Part shown: positions 34,865 to 44,427 of the stretch, in pieces
How the letters are laid out: every line of letters begins with the position of its first letter
How positions within the stretch are numbered: position 1 is the first letter of the stretch
Source: Anthoceros angustus
Taxonomy: Eukaryota > Streptophyta > Anthocerotopsida > Anthocerotales > Anthocerotaceae
Assembly (NCBI GenBank): GCA_010909165.1
Contig: MU008226.1
Coordinates: 1 to 64,000, forward strand
Reading direction: 5' to 3'
DNA: 64,000 nt
Notes under the pieces: generated by a model
The model's database searches: none
What the model saw: only the letters and a program-made list of their open reading frames with translations
Told to the model about the DNA's origin: nothing
Made by a program: the position numbers and the translations under genes

Positions 34865-35045
34865 GAAAGAAAATGAAATAAAAAAACGTTGAAGGCATCT
34901 CAAGTTATGATTCGAGATCGGATCCGGCTCGAAACCCGGAGATGCGCGATCCAGGAAGGCTCCATAGAGCTTAAGAGCGACAAGGCCGCCTCGCTAGTGG
35001 AGTCGCATTCCCGAGCATCCATGGAGGGCACCATCGTGTTGTCAT
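34865..35045 (+). repeat. Dispersed repeat, first copy (second at 39945-40150)
   Basis: The stretch from GTAAGACGAAAGAAAATGAA to ATCGTGTTGTCATGGATC is repeated at 39945-40150 in the same orientation, with several indels. Shared words include AAGGCTCCATAGAGCTTAAG and GAGCATCCATGGAGGGCACC. Probably the leader and start of gag of one LTR family. Confidence 0.75.
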
Positions 35046-35522
35046 GGATCTGGTTGTGGTGGCAATCTTTGAGTGCTTATTACGCATGGCAAAGCACGCA
35101 CAGAAGCTCGATTTCCTCCGGGCCCAAGGAGTTCCACTTCTAAACCTCTCCATTTTTATGACCTCATAGAGCTCTTCGCATCTCCCAGAGTATGGGCCTT
35201 TAGTTTTATCGATTGGGATCAAGCCAACTCTTGTTGTGTCCTCTCAGGCGCGAGAGAGATCAAGGTTCACACCGAATTTGAGCAGGCCCAATATAGCCAA
35301 GGACTATCTTTGTATGGAAACAATCACATGGCATCGCCCATACAATTCTCATTACAAGAACATGAGGTACGTCGAACGTCTTGTAGTCGAGCATCCACTT
35401 CAAGTGACAGGCGCTCGGATGTGACGCTTGTCCGCTTTTGCGAGAGTAGTCGTCATGGAGCTCTGAACAACAAGATTACAGCAGCTTTGAGAAACTACGA
35501 GCTCAAGAGTTGTCCTTCATGA
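34990..35522 (+). pseudogene. Unidentified open reading frame, probably retroelement gag
   Basis: Continuous plus-strand translation with one frame change near 35140 gives MAKHAQKLDFLRAQGVPLL, then FYDLIELFASPRVWAFSFID, then REIKVHTEFEQAQYSQG, ending at 35522. Its position after the repeated leader suggests gag of the same LTR family, but no zinc knuckle or known domain is visible. Confidence 0.3.
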
Positions 35523-37300
35523 TGAGATCCATTTGGGAGGAAAGGATCAATCACATTGGGCTGAGTGGATCCGAATGTAAAATGTCCGCTCGACCATGAA
35601 CATCATGACCGATGATGATGAGCAAGAGGTTTTTACCTACGGAGGAGAGGAAGCATTGATGGAGAGAACTGAACTTCGTCGCGGAGGTAAAGTGTTCTAG
35701 CAATAGTGTCCTTCGCTGTCCAATGCTTCTAGCTCGATGCCGAGCTTATGACATGATGGTGCCTAATAAGTCTACAATCTTTCTCAAGGCTGCGAATTCA
35801 AGCACCTCATGGATGCGATCCTGGTGGAGGTTGTGGCTCCCTTTGGAGGACTATGTCCCGACTTAAGCTTCTCGGCAGTGAAAACTACAAGGCGGACAGA
35901 GAAGTGCGCGTGCAGTGGACATTTTCTCGGTAAAGTCATCAGTCATGTGCGGATCAAGGCGAAGAAGTGAAGGCGATGCGGACTTTCTCCATGTCCTGCT
36001 CTCCGCCCGGTCCCGATGGGGCGATGCGGTGATGACAACCTAAAGGGCTTTACGCCAAGAAAGACGTTCTGAAGAAGTTTCGTTTAAGGCATAACTGCAA
36101 TTGAAGAACGCTCATCCTAGCGAGCCACAGGGATCTCTTCATTGCAGCGATACTTCGATCACGGTTGAGTGGGCTATGTCGAGCCGAGACACCCTCACAT
36201 CATGAAGAACTGACAAAGAAGAGCTTGACACTGGTAGGGCACAGTCGTTTAGTGGCGGAGTCGGATCTTCCACAACTTCCTTACCTCGTGAATATTGTGA
36301 AGGAGACTTTCCGGCTTCACCGGTGGTGCCTCTGTTGATCCTCATGAATCCGTGCTTGCCAAGTTACGGGTTACGAGATACCGCAAAGTCTAGGGCTGGT
36401 CAATATATGGGCGATGGGCGTGAGCTGATGCAGGAAGATGCCCTCTCGTTCAACCCGGATAGATTCCGGGGCGTTTGCGTCTTCACCGATCTTGAACCCT
36501 AATTTACGACGAAGGCATATACTTCACTTAGATCTTGTCATGAGTTTACGGATGGGACCTTGATGTCGAGGGAAACACTTGAGCTTCTTCCTTTGAGCAG
36601 GAAGGAGAGGTTGCGGGCATGACATTAGGCCTCACTTTGGTCGATGCTCTTTAGCTCGACTTCTTCAGCGTTCACTTGGTCTCCCGGGATGGGAAGAAGC
36701 GAGCATTTGGACATGTCGAGGCTTTGGACTCACGCTCCTGAGCTCGACTTGATTGCAGTCCCATCTCAACGACCGTCGCCTCACATGTACGAAGCAAAAT
36801 GTAACCCATCTCGGTATGTATAGTTTGGTTGCAATGCGGTGGGTGGACATGGAGTTTAGTTGCTCTTTTACTTATCCTTGAGATGTGCCTTTGATGTTCT
36901 TTAGTAGATGGGTTTACCCATATAGTAATGGGTATATTCATATAAAGTTTAGTACAAGATACTCAATATAATTCACGCAATCTTTAACTTTAAGTCTTCG
37001 TCCGGTATATATACACTTCTACTCATAATAGTCTTTGGCATTGTTTGTCAATAAGCTAGAAACTTCAAACTCATTGCAAGAGAAATACAAAGCAACTCCA
37101 TGGATTATTGTGCAAGGTGATAGGCAACAAGTCTGGAGGTTGTTCATGTTGTAGGAGAAGATTATCATCGCGCATTGTGTTCACATGAAGTGGTAGAGAA
37201 ATATCATTGCCGTAGCTTCTTGGGAGCAGGAGGTTCTTACAAAATGATTGTCAATGTAGAATAAGAGTTGGAAACCCTCACATGGCTCTAGGGCGCCCTA
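35523..37300. other. Degenerate sequence, no gene identified
   Basis: Short frames continue the style of the preceding element (for example MNIMTDDDEQEVF at about 35598) but break often. A 61-89-codon pair of minus frames near 36670-36940 has no recognised motif. Confidence 0.35.
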
Positions 37301-37319
37301 ATTGAGTAGAGGAATTCAA

Positions 37320-37510
37320 CTAGTCTTTGAAGTCCAATACATATCATCCTAGTAAGAAAGAGTAGAAATTCTGGTCTTTAAAATCCAATACATATCATTC
37401 TTAGTAAGAAAGAGTAGGAATTCTACTAGTCTTTAAAGTCAATACATATCATCCTTGGTAAGAAAGAGTAGAGGAATTCTACCGGTCTTTAAAGTCAATA
37501 CATATTTATC
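37320..37510. repeat. Tandem array, 51-56-bp unit, four copies
   Basis: CAATACATATCAT recurs at 37335, 37386, 37440 and 37496, each preceded by GTCTTTAAAGTC and followed by TTAGTAAGAAAGAGTAG. Confidence 0.85.
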
Positions 37511-38379
37511 CTACGAAAGCATGTACTCAATATGAGACTTGTTTTTAGTGTGAGGAGATCCACCAAACCTGCTTTGCATAGCCCATGGTATAGCTGTGTA
37601 ATTCTCGAATTAAAATATAAGTTCTCCTTCAACCATTCCTTTGCATTTTTCCAGAAACCTTTTGTTCTTAATTGATGGCGTCTCATATGAGGTGGGTGCA
37701 TTTGCAGGCTGGATGTCTCAGAAGGGTGCATCTTTAGGCTGGTTTTCCTCGTTGTCTTCGTCCTACTCTCTTGGTGACATCATGAAGAAAAATTTAGTAC
37801 AGGTAGCAAAATCTTAAATTAGGGTTGCATCATTTACTCGCTTTGGAGTCCTCTTACCTTTACGACAAGCATCTTCTCACAAGTCTTCCCAAATTTGTTC
37901 CAAGGTAAACACCGAGCTTCCAAGAACCATTCCTTGGTTGGTCCTCTTTCTCCTTGCAATCTTCCAAGCTCCTCCATTCTTCCACAAGTGTAAAAGCCTC
38001 TTTTGGGCGTTCATTTAGGTGATCTTTAGATTCACGGATTGGTGATTGCTAGAGGGAGCTGTCATGATCTCTCTTTTTCAAGCAATGGCCCAGCCAATGT
38101 GCTTCAAGTAAGATGGCGATTAAATTGCAAAACATTGTTGCTATATACCTTTAACCGCTCAAGCACATGTAAGTGTAAATAAGCTCACTCTCAATGTTGT
38201 TATTTTATAGTCCACATCGAGCTGGACTGGACTGCAACTAAATTTGCTTGTCCACAAGCGAGACCTGCAAGAATTGGAAGAAAGGCTGCCTATTTAAGAC
38301 TTGCAATTAGACCAATATGACAAGTGAACATTAAATATGGTAAAATAACCATATGCGTGAGCAACCCAAATAATGGTTA
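37511..38379. other. No gene seen
   Basis: AT-rich unique sequence. The minus frame at 37495-37731 has no recognisable domain. Confidence 0.35.
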
Positions 38380-38890
38380 AGAATCCACAGGGGAATTTCA
38401 ATCAATATGAAAACAGAGAATATATGCAATCACTATATTAATATATGGTTAAAAAAATCCATAAATAATTGAATAAATAAAATATAATTTATACCAAACA
38501 ATAAATATAAATAATCAAAATAAGGAATACTAAAATCAAAATACATACCCTCAAGCCTCCCCAACCTCAAACTCTAAAAAGAGCCCTCACAAGCTCCAAC
38601 CCTAAAGGATTCTTTCAAGCTCGAACCCTAAAAACCGGGAGAGTAAGCAAGCATACATACTATGGTAAACCAACCGGATGAGTTCAAAACCCCAATAATG
38701 ATCACAAATCTATATGAACATTTCAAATCAATATTACGATAGAAAAGCATATTTCTAATTATTATATTAATATATAGCTCAAAATATAGAATAAAAATAA
38801 TAGTCAAAGACAAAAATAACAATCAACAACCAAAATAGTAAATACTAAAATGAAAATACATACCTAAAAAGAGCCTCCCCAAGCGGAAAA
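38380..38890. repeat. AT-rich block duplicated in tandem
   Basis: Two related blocks, 38400-38600 and about 38710-38890, share ATTATATTAATATAT, AATAAATATAAATAATC-like runs, TACTAAAATCAAAATACATACC and then AAAAAGAGCC. The repeat interval is about 300 bp. Confidence 0.6.
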
Positions 38891-39680
38891 CCTAAACTCG
38901 AACCTAAAGACGCTCCCAAACGAGCCGCCGTACGCGGGCTCCGGAAAGTACGGAGCCGTCCACAATGTGGCCCCGCTACTGGGCCTGTGTGTTTTCCGGG
39001 CCTTTTGTACCCGAATGGCTTGTAGAGAGAGAGAGCGGGTACCGGTAACCGGCCGTCAAGGTGCCATCGTGGCACCCAAAAAGGTCGGTCCGCCCCGCCC
39101 CTGACTCCTTGCCTCTAGCTAACTGCAAACATTGACTGTGGCCAATCCAGAGGGCTTGCGTCAATGACACTCTCTGGACGATGCTCACAGATGCCCACTG
39201 CTAGATTGCCGGGTTGTGATACAGTTGCCGTACAGACACGGTCTCCCTTCTCATACTGGAAATTTCTTTGCATTCGTAACTATTCCACACATTGGTACCA
39301 TATCACGGTCAGGGGTCTTCTTGTGGTTTGTGGAACCGCGTCTCACGATTCCAAAGTCTTTCAGGACCTCTGAATTGAGCAGACTGGCCAATGCCAAGTT
39401 CAGTTGCCACCAACCTTGAAATGCCACAACACAAGATAGGCAACAACATCGTACACTCGCGGTTCCAATCCAAACACGGTCCCTTATTCTATACAAGCGT
39501 TTGACAATTTGCTTCCAGCATCTCCTCTGCGAACAGACCACAAAAGTCTACTAAATCCTTGTTCATTACCAAACTCCGTGAACAATGGGTAACTTATTTC
39601 ATTTTATTTTAGCTCAATATCTAGCGAGCTTATACCTCAAAAGAAAACCCACAAGGAGTCAGTCCCCACTCGAGGACCGG

Positions 39681-39890
39681 CGTCAAGGAACTTGGTACTT
39701 TAACAACTTGTACACTTGAGGAGCGCGGCGTCATGGAACTTGGTACTTAACAATTTGTACCATGGTGTGCCTAAGTTACTTGTACCAAGGGCATCCACTC
39801 CCTTTAGACACCCCATGTAAGTAGCGATCTAAATTCAGGATGCTTAATGACGGCGTTCTTATAAATGTGTGTCCATTTGGACACGGGAAG
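39681..39890 (-). repeat. SINE-like dispersed repeat, tailless copy
   Basis: It shares with 43177-43384 the sequence TTGTACCATGGT.TGCCTAAG, then ACCAAGGGCATCCA, then GACACCCCAT, then TTCTTATAAATGTGTGTCC. The unit GAACTTGGTACTT.AACAA is doubled at its left end. No simple-repeat tail remains. Confidence 0.65.
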
Positions 39891-39944
39891 CGGGCTAGTG
39901 TTGTGTGGAGATTTAGTACCTGCCACGGATTTCGCCTGGCCAGG

Positions 39945-40150
39945 TAAGACAAAAGGAAATAAAATAAAAACGGTGAAGGCATCTAAAGTCACGATTCGAC
40001 ATCACATCCCGGCTCGAGACCCGGAGATGCAGCTCTATCCACAGGGAAGGCTCCATAGAGCTTAAGAACGACAAGTGCTGCTTCCTGCTAGTGGAGCTGC
40101 ATTCCTGAGCATCCATGGAGGGCACCATCGTGTTGTCATGGATCCTGGTT
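39945..40150 (+). repeat. Dispersed repeat, second copy, cut by the assembly gap
   Basis: It matches 34865-35045, including AAGGCTCCATAGAGCTTAAG and CACCATCGTGTTGTCATGG, and ends at GATCCTGGTT directly before the run of N. Confidence 0.75.
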
Positions 40151-40271
40151 NNNNNNNNNNNNNNNNNNNNNNNNNNNNNNNNNNNNNNNNNNNNNNNNNN
40201 NNNNNNNNNNNNNNNNNNNNNNNNNNNNNNNNNNNNNNNNNNNNNNNNNNNNNNNNNNNNNNNNNNNNNNN
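40151..40271. other. Assembly gap (121 N)
   Basis: A run of N. Sequence on its right is unlike sequence on its left, so the join is scaffolded and not read through. Confidence 1.
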
Positions 40272-40448
40272 GATCTGAACACCCGCAAGGTCGATGTGCA
40301 GCTGACCGAGGCGGAACTCGACGAACGCCGCAAGAACCCGGCGACTCAGTACCCGGCCAATCAGACACCTTGGCAGCAGATCCATCGCGAAACGGTGGGC
40401 CAGCTCTCGACCGGTGGCTGCATGGAGGAGGAGGATTTCACAAAGTAA
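40272..40448 (+). CDS. C-terminal fragment of an IlvD/Edd-family (sugar-acid or dihydroxy-acid) dehydratase, bacterial-looking
   Basis: The first bases after the gap open a frame of 58 codons ending TAA at 40446. It reads DLNTRKVDVQLTEAELDERR, then QYPANQTPWQQIHRETVGQL, then STGGCME. The pattern (two-stranded DxxxRxxDVxLxxxEL helix, then YPANQTPWQ.I.R..VGQ...G.C.E) is that of the C-terminus of IlvD/Edd Fe-S dehydratases, closest in my memory to bacterial xylonate or arabinonate dehydratases. Codons are strongly G/C-ending, unlike the neighbourhood. The last residues (EEEDFTK) read into a plant repeat that starts near 40444, so the frame end is not native. Contamination or mis-scaffolding is the likeliest reason; transfer into the genome is the alternative. 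Confidence 0.65.
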   Translation, partial: DLNTRKVDVQLTEAELDERRKNPATQYPANQTPWQQIHRETVGQLSTGGCMEEEDFTK

Positions 40449-41240
40449 AGTATCACGTCTTGCGCTTCCATACTCATGAGTCCTTTGCCATTCTGAGGAA
40501 TTTGTGCATGTGAGCCAATCTGGTAGAGAGGAAGTCGCGGTGGTCGGAGTGCTTGGTGGAGGACTTGCTCATTGCAAGTGCCTAAGAGTTGCTCCCCTTG
40601 TGAATGGTTGCTGTGAAATTGCTTTGCTTTGGGTGTGTGGCCCGAGAACTCTCGGCTTGAGGGTAGACTACAGGAAAGACTCCCTGGAGGTTCTCATTGT
40701 CAGTGTCAAACTCATAGCAAGGAAGAACTTGCTGGTGGAGGCCGCGGTTGTGCCGTAAGGCGAGTCGAGCATGGCCGGCGAGGTTAGAATAGGAGGAAGA
40801 GGATGAGGAAGATGAGTAGAGGATTAGAGTGTAGGCGTTGGGAAGGCCACAGGCGAGCCTAAGGGACGAATCCCAAATCTGCAAGTAAAGGCGCTCCACA
40901 GGTGGAAGAGTGGTCTTAAGTAGGGACGAAATTGCGGTGTGGATCGAGGGGGTCCACAGGTGATAGGCTCCCTGCTAAGGCGGGACACCTGGTGTGTGTC
41001 GTTGTAGGTCGAGGATTGGTAGTTTTGAGGCGGTGCAAGTGGCGCACTGTAAGAGGTGAGTAGAGGCGCCTTGCTTGTTTAGAAGGTGAGAAGTTGTGTG
41101 TAGGTAGCGATCGGTCATCACACGACCTCGAACTTTCACACGAGTCTCATGGGGCCGAAACCCAGCGTCTGAGCGGCGATTGGGATAAGTGGTAGCTAGA
41201 GTGGGAGGATCTTGGAAGCCTCGGGGTTTTCCCTACCACA
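40444..41240 (-). repeat. Left arm of a long inverted repeat (other arm 52918-53760)
   Basis: The minus strand reads VVYPQAES, then THPKQSNFTATIHKG, and the plus strand at 53512-53697 reads the same peptides. The arms match from AGTAAAGTATCACGTCTTG to GGAAGCC at 41217. They are probably two LTRs or internal pieces of one element family in opposite orientation, with the kinase gene between them. Confidence 0.75.
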
Positions 41241-41779
41241 AGAGAAGAGACTTGCAGCTGACGGAAACAGGGGCGGTGATCGGGGGAATGCACGAAGGAT
41301 TGGGTGGAGGACATTATGCAGTTCAAGTTACCACCAAAAAGATTTTGGAAGCAGGGTACTGGTGGCCCACAATGTATGGAGAGACACACCACTTTGTGAA
41401 GAAGTGTGATGCTTGTCAGCGGATCGGGAAGCCTACTCCGACAACACAATGGCCGTTGGTGCCTATTCTGACGCTAGCACCTTTCGAAAAGTGGGGTATT
41501 GACTTCGTTGGATCCATACAGCCTACAACAAGACATACACAGAAGAGATACATCCTGGTGGCAACCGATTACTGCACCAGGTGGGTTGAAGCAGTGGCGA
41601 CACGGACGGACTCAGCAAGTACCGTAGCGAAGCTCATCTATGAAAGTATTAGAACCTGGTACGGATGTCCGTTGCAGTTGGTAAGTGACAAGAGAACCCA
41701 TTTCCTTAATGATGTGGTGACAGCCATGACGGAGTATTTTGGCATTAATCATCAAAAGGCGGCACCTTACAATCCATAG
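41189..41779 (+). pseudogene. Ty3/gypsy integrase, 5' two-thirds
   Basis: The frame gives the HHCC zinc region (GHYAVQVTTKKILEAGYWWP, HHFVKKCDACQRIGK). The rve core follows: APFEKWGIDFVG with the first catalytic Asp, ILVATDYCTRWVEAVAT, and LVSDKRTHFLND with the second Asp, although the usual Gly-Thr after DxG is altered to KRT. It ends EYFGINHQKAAPYNP and then TAG. The third catalytic Glu region is absent because the following sequence is inverted. Same lineage as the 24-kb integrase. Confidence 0.9.
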
Positions 41780-41935
41780 TTACCTTTTCTGCTGTCCTGA
41801 ATGCCCATAGGACTAATGGTAACTTGGTATCCCAATCATGGGCGTAATTCACCGTGAGCTTATTCAGGATCCGGCAGATAAGTCCGTTTGTTTTCTCCGT
41901 CAACCCATTAGCCTTTGACTTGGAGTCTCACGTTA
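41780..41935 (-). pseudogene. Integrase continuation in inverted orientation
   Basis: The minus strand reads SKANGLTEKTNGLICRILNK, then LTVNYAHDWDTKLPLVLW, then AFRTAEK. This is the stretch that should directly follow AAPYNP in an intact gypsy integrase, including the Glu-containing helix. It sits head-on against the plus-strand part with no spacer. Confidence 0.85.
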
Positions 41936-41939
41936 TCAG

Positions 41940-42610
41940 GGGGGATTGGATTACACTTATATTTGCCTATTAGATTTGTTTTACTTTGCTGTCTGTTGAG
42001 GAAGTGCTTATATGAATGCAAGTGCTTACCTTGTGTGACAGCTGTCATGCCATGTGACACTAATCTCTGCACTTGGGTTTAGTGTTTGATTAGCAATAAT
42101 TAATCTTATTACTTATCTTTAACTAAGTAATTAATATTAATTAAATTAAAAATACTTATATTAATCAAGCGTTGATTAGTATTAATTAAACATGGTTAGC
42201 AATAGCTAAGTGGATAAGCACAAGTAACATGCTTTAGCGTATTCCTTGCATATTATAGTGTATTCTTAGAATATTTCCGGCATATGCTGATGCCAATAGG
42301 ATATCTTAGGAATATGATGATGCCAAGGGCTAATATATATCGACCCTTTCACAAAAGACAAGCTCAAATCAGAGCTTGTCCTCTAGATATGCAGTGCAAG
42401 AGTGTTGTGAGGAGGCCAAAGCTATGACTCTGAGAGTGATGTGTGAGGAATTTGTGTATTGTTATTGTGGGAGAGTGTGTTTGTGCACGATATCGAGCTA
42501 CTCTCTCATTGTTATTGGTTTACACATATATTTGCATAGATGGTTGTTTTGCTTGTTTGTTTATTGAGGAAGTGCCTATATGAATGCAAGTGCTCATCTC
42601 ATGTGACACA
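41940..42610. repeat. LTR-like AT-rich segment with end repeats
   Basis: About 75 bp (TGAGGAAGTGC.TATATGAATGCAAGTGCT, then ATGTGACAC) occur at 41996-42060 and again at 42566-42610. Between them are AT-rich sequence, a TATA-like GGCTAATATATATCGACCC and a short palindromic AAGCTC..GAGCTT. This could be one LTR plus the start of the next, or a small non-coding element. Confidence 0.4.
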
Positions 42611-43176
42611 AACAACAATCTCGTTATCATTTGGTTTCACCCCTACTCAGGTGTAGCCATCTGCGTTGAAAGAAACTTCTTCGCCACTCCTGCAATCACC
42701 CCTCGTAGGCAGTGATCACTGAGGCTTTGTCGATTCCGCAAGGTGTTGGGTTGGGGCACTCCATACGCTCTTCAAATTTGCAGCCTGAACACAAAATGAG
42801 GGCTTCTGAGGATCGCTGGCTTGGTAGGGCGTCTTGAGGCCATTGCCACGCTTCTCCTTATGGGCATCTTTGCTGCAAAGATGCCCATAAGAAACTTTCG
42901 AGCATAACAATGGCCGTAACTTTGTCTTTGTCATCCCTTGCCTCGTTTGTCTTTACTAGCCACGTTTAACCCTAGACCGTCGAGCCCTAATTTTGGCCTT
43001 TTTTGATGATTTATCAAATTTTTAGCATAACTAATTCTAGAAAAAATGGACCGCCCTGCTCTTGCCTCCACAAATAGCAGCCTACTTGGATCTACACAAA
43101 CATGTGGTTGAAAAATATGAAACCCACCTTGGCTATCCACCACTAATTTCCAAGCTATTTTCGATAGAGTTGGCAA
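42611..43176. other. No gene seen
   Basis: A 14-bp perfect inverted repeat (CATCTTTGCTGCAAAGATG) lies at 42867-42885. The rest is without recognised features on either strand. Confidence 0.4.
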
Positions 43177-43384
43177 TGAAGAAGAAGAAGAATTTTATTT
43201 AAGTCCACTAAGGGATTTACATGGGACTTGGTATAACAACTTGTACCATGGTATGCCTAAGCTACTTGCACCAAGGGCATCCATTCCTTTAGGCACCCCA
43301 TCTAAGTACCGATCCAAGCGGGATGCTTAATAATCACGTTCTTATAAATGTGTCCATTTGGCCTAAGCCATTTGGACACACATG
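43177..43384 (-). repeat. SINE-like dispersed repeat with GAA/CTT tail
   Basis: On the plus strand it starts with GAAGAAGAAGAAG, then AATTTTATTTAAGTCCAC. It runs through TTGTACCATGGTATGCCTAAG and TTAGGCACCCCATC to ATGTGTCCATTTGGCC, then TAAGCCATTTGGACACACA. Read on the minus strand it is a unit of about 200 bp with a (CTT)n 3' tail. Confidence 0.7.
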
Positions 43385-43988
43385 AGGAGAAGCATTTTCA
43401 TCTGGATTATAATTTCCACCACTCATCTAGTTGAGCAAATATAATGAGGAAAAGTCAGAAGCACAACCATCACGTTGCCAAAAAAATGGGCCAAATCCGA
43501 TGCTCCTAGGCCGGTCAAAACATTTTTAAAAGTGAAAAGTCTTGGCTCCCAAGGTAACCAGAGGTCACAAAAAATGTTTCACTACACACAACCGTATATG
43601 ATAAAAGAGGCTTGCCAGCTGGCTTCTACTCTACATTCGACCTCCTATTGCTGGTTGACATACCCTACCCGTCTGCACATTTCATCAAAACTTGGCCACC
43701 ATATATTCCATTTGACCTCGGTCACGCTCATTGGCCTAGGGACGCGGGCATTGCCTGCAGGTGACGGCCCAAGGTGGAAAAAAGACAGAATGAAGGGTGG
43801 GGGGACGCCCCGTTTCACCATATGGTCGCGCTAAACCTAAGGCCGAACTAGTATGGTTGTGTGTCAGCTCTTTCCATTCATGACTTGTAGCAGTGGACAC
43901 ATGGTATTGTTTTTCTAATGTGAACAGGACCATGGCTAGCAGGCCTTCAACATACTTTGCTCGAATGTCGCCGGACTTCAAAGGAGCA
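43385..43988. other. No gene seen
   Basis: A 119-codon plus frame at 43475-43834 is open but has no recognised domain and no duplicate in the window. Confidence 0.35.
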
Positions 43989-44045
43989 AAAAATCAAGGA
44001 GCAGAAACCAAAAATCAAGGAGCAGAAACCAAAAATCAAGGAAAT
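43989..44045. repeat. 21-bp tandem repeat, nearly three copies
   Basis: AAAAATCAAGGAGCAGAAACC starts at 43989 and 44010, and a partial copy starts at 44031, about 0.4 kb upstream of the kinase gene. Confidence 0.9.
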
Positions 44046-44427
44046 AAACGAAGGGCGAACGACTCAATCTGAGTCGATTCGTCCATAGTTAACCTGCCTT
44101 TTCACACCGTACTTGTAACTTCATACCCCTCGTGAAAGCAACTCCGAACTCGGTCGGCTAAATGGATAAAAATAGGTTTCATTAAGCATGGGATGGTACG
44201 CTTATGCCTGGCGGCCGTCTTCCCCTTGGACAGCCCATATTGAAATTCTCTGAGATGAAGCAGACAATGCAGTCGAGAGCCAAAGCATGCGGGAATCGCC
44301 CAGAGAAGCGGGCACGCCTGGTTCCTGACGCTGGGGCAGATTGTTTACATGTCTTGGAGGTTTGTCTGTAGCTTGACTGTGAGCAGCGCCCCAGTGTATT
44401 CGGCTTAATCATTGCCGCCATCCGGAA

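Noticed and set aside
42867-42885. Perfect inverted repeat as a terminator or microRNA precursor
   Set aside because: Too short for a microRNA precursor, and no surrounding pairing is visible.
44058-44078. CGACTCAATCTGAGTCG hairpin upstream of the kinase gene as a regulatory site
   Set aside because: A single 7-bp-arm palindrome can occur by chance and no family of such sites is seen nearby.
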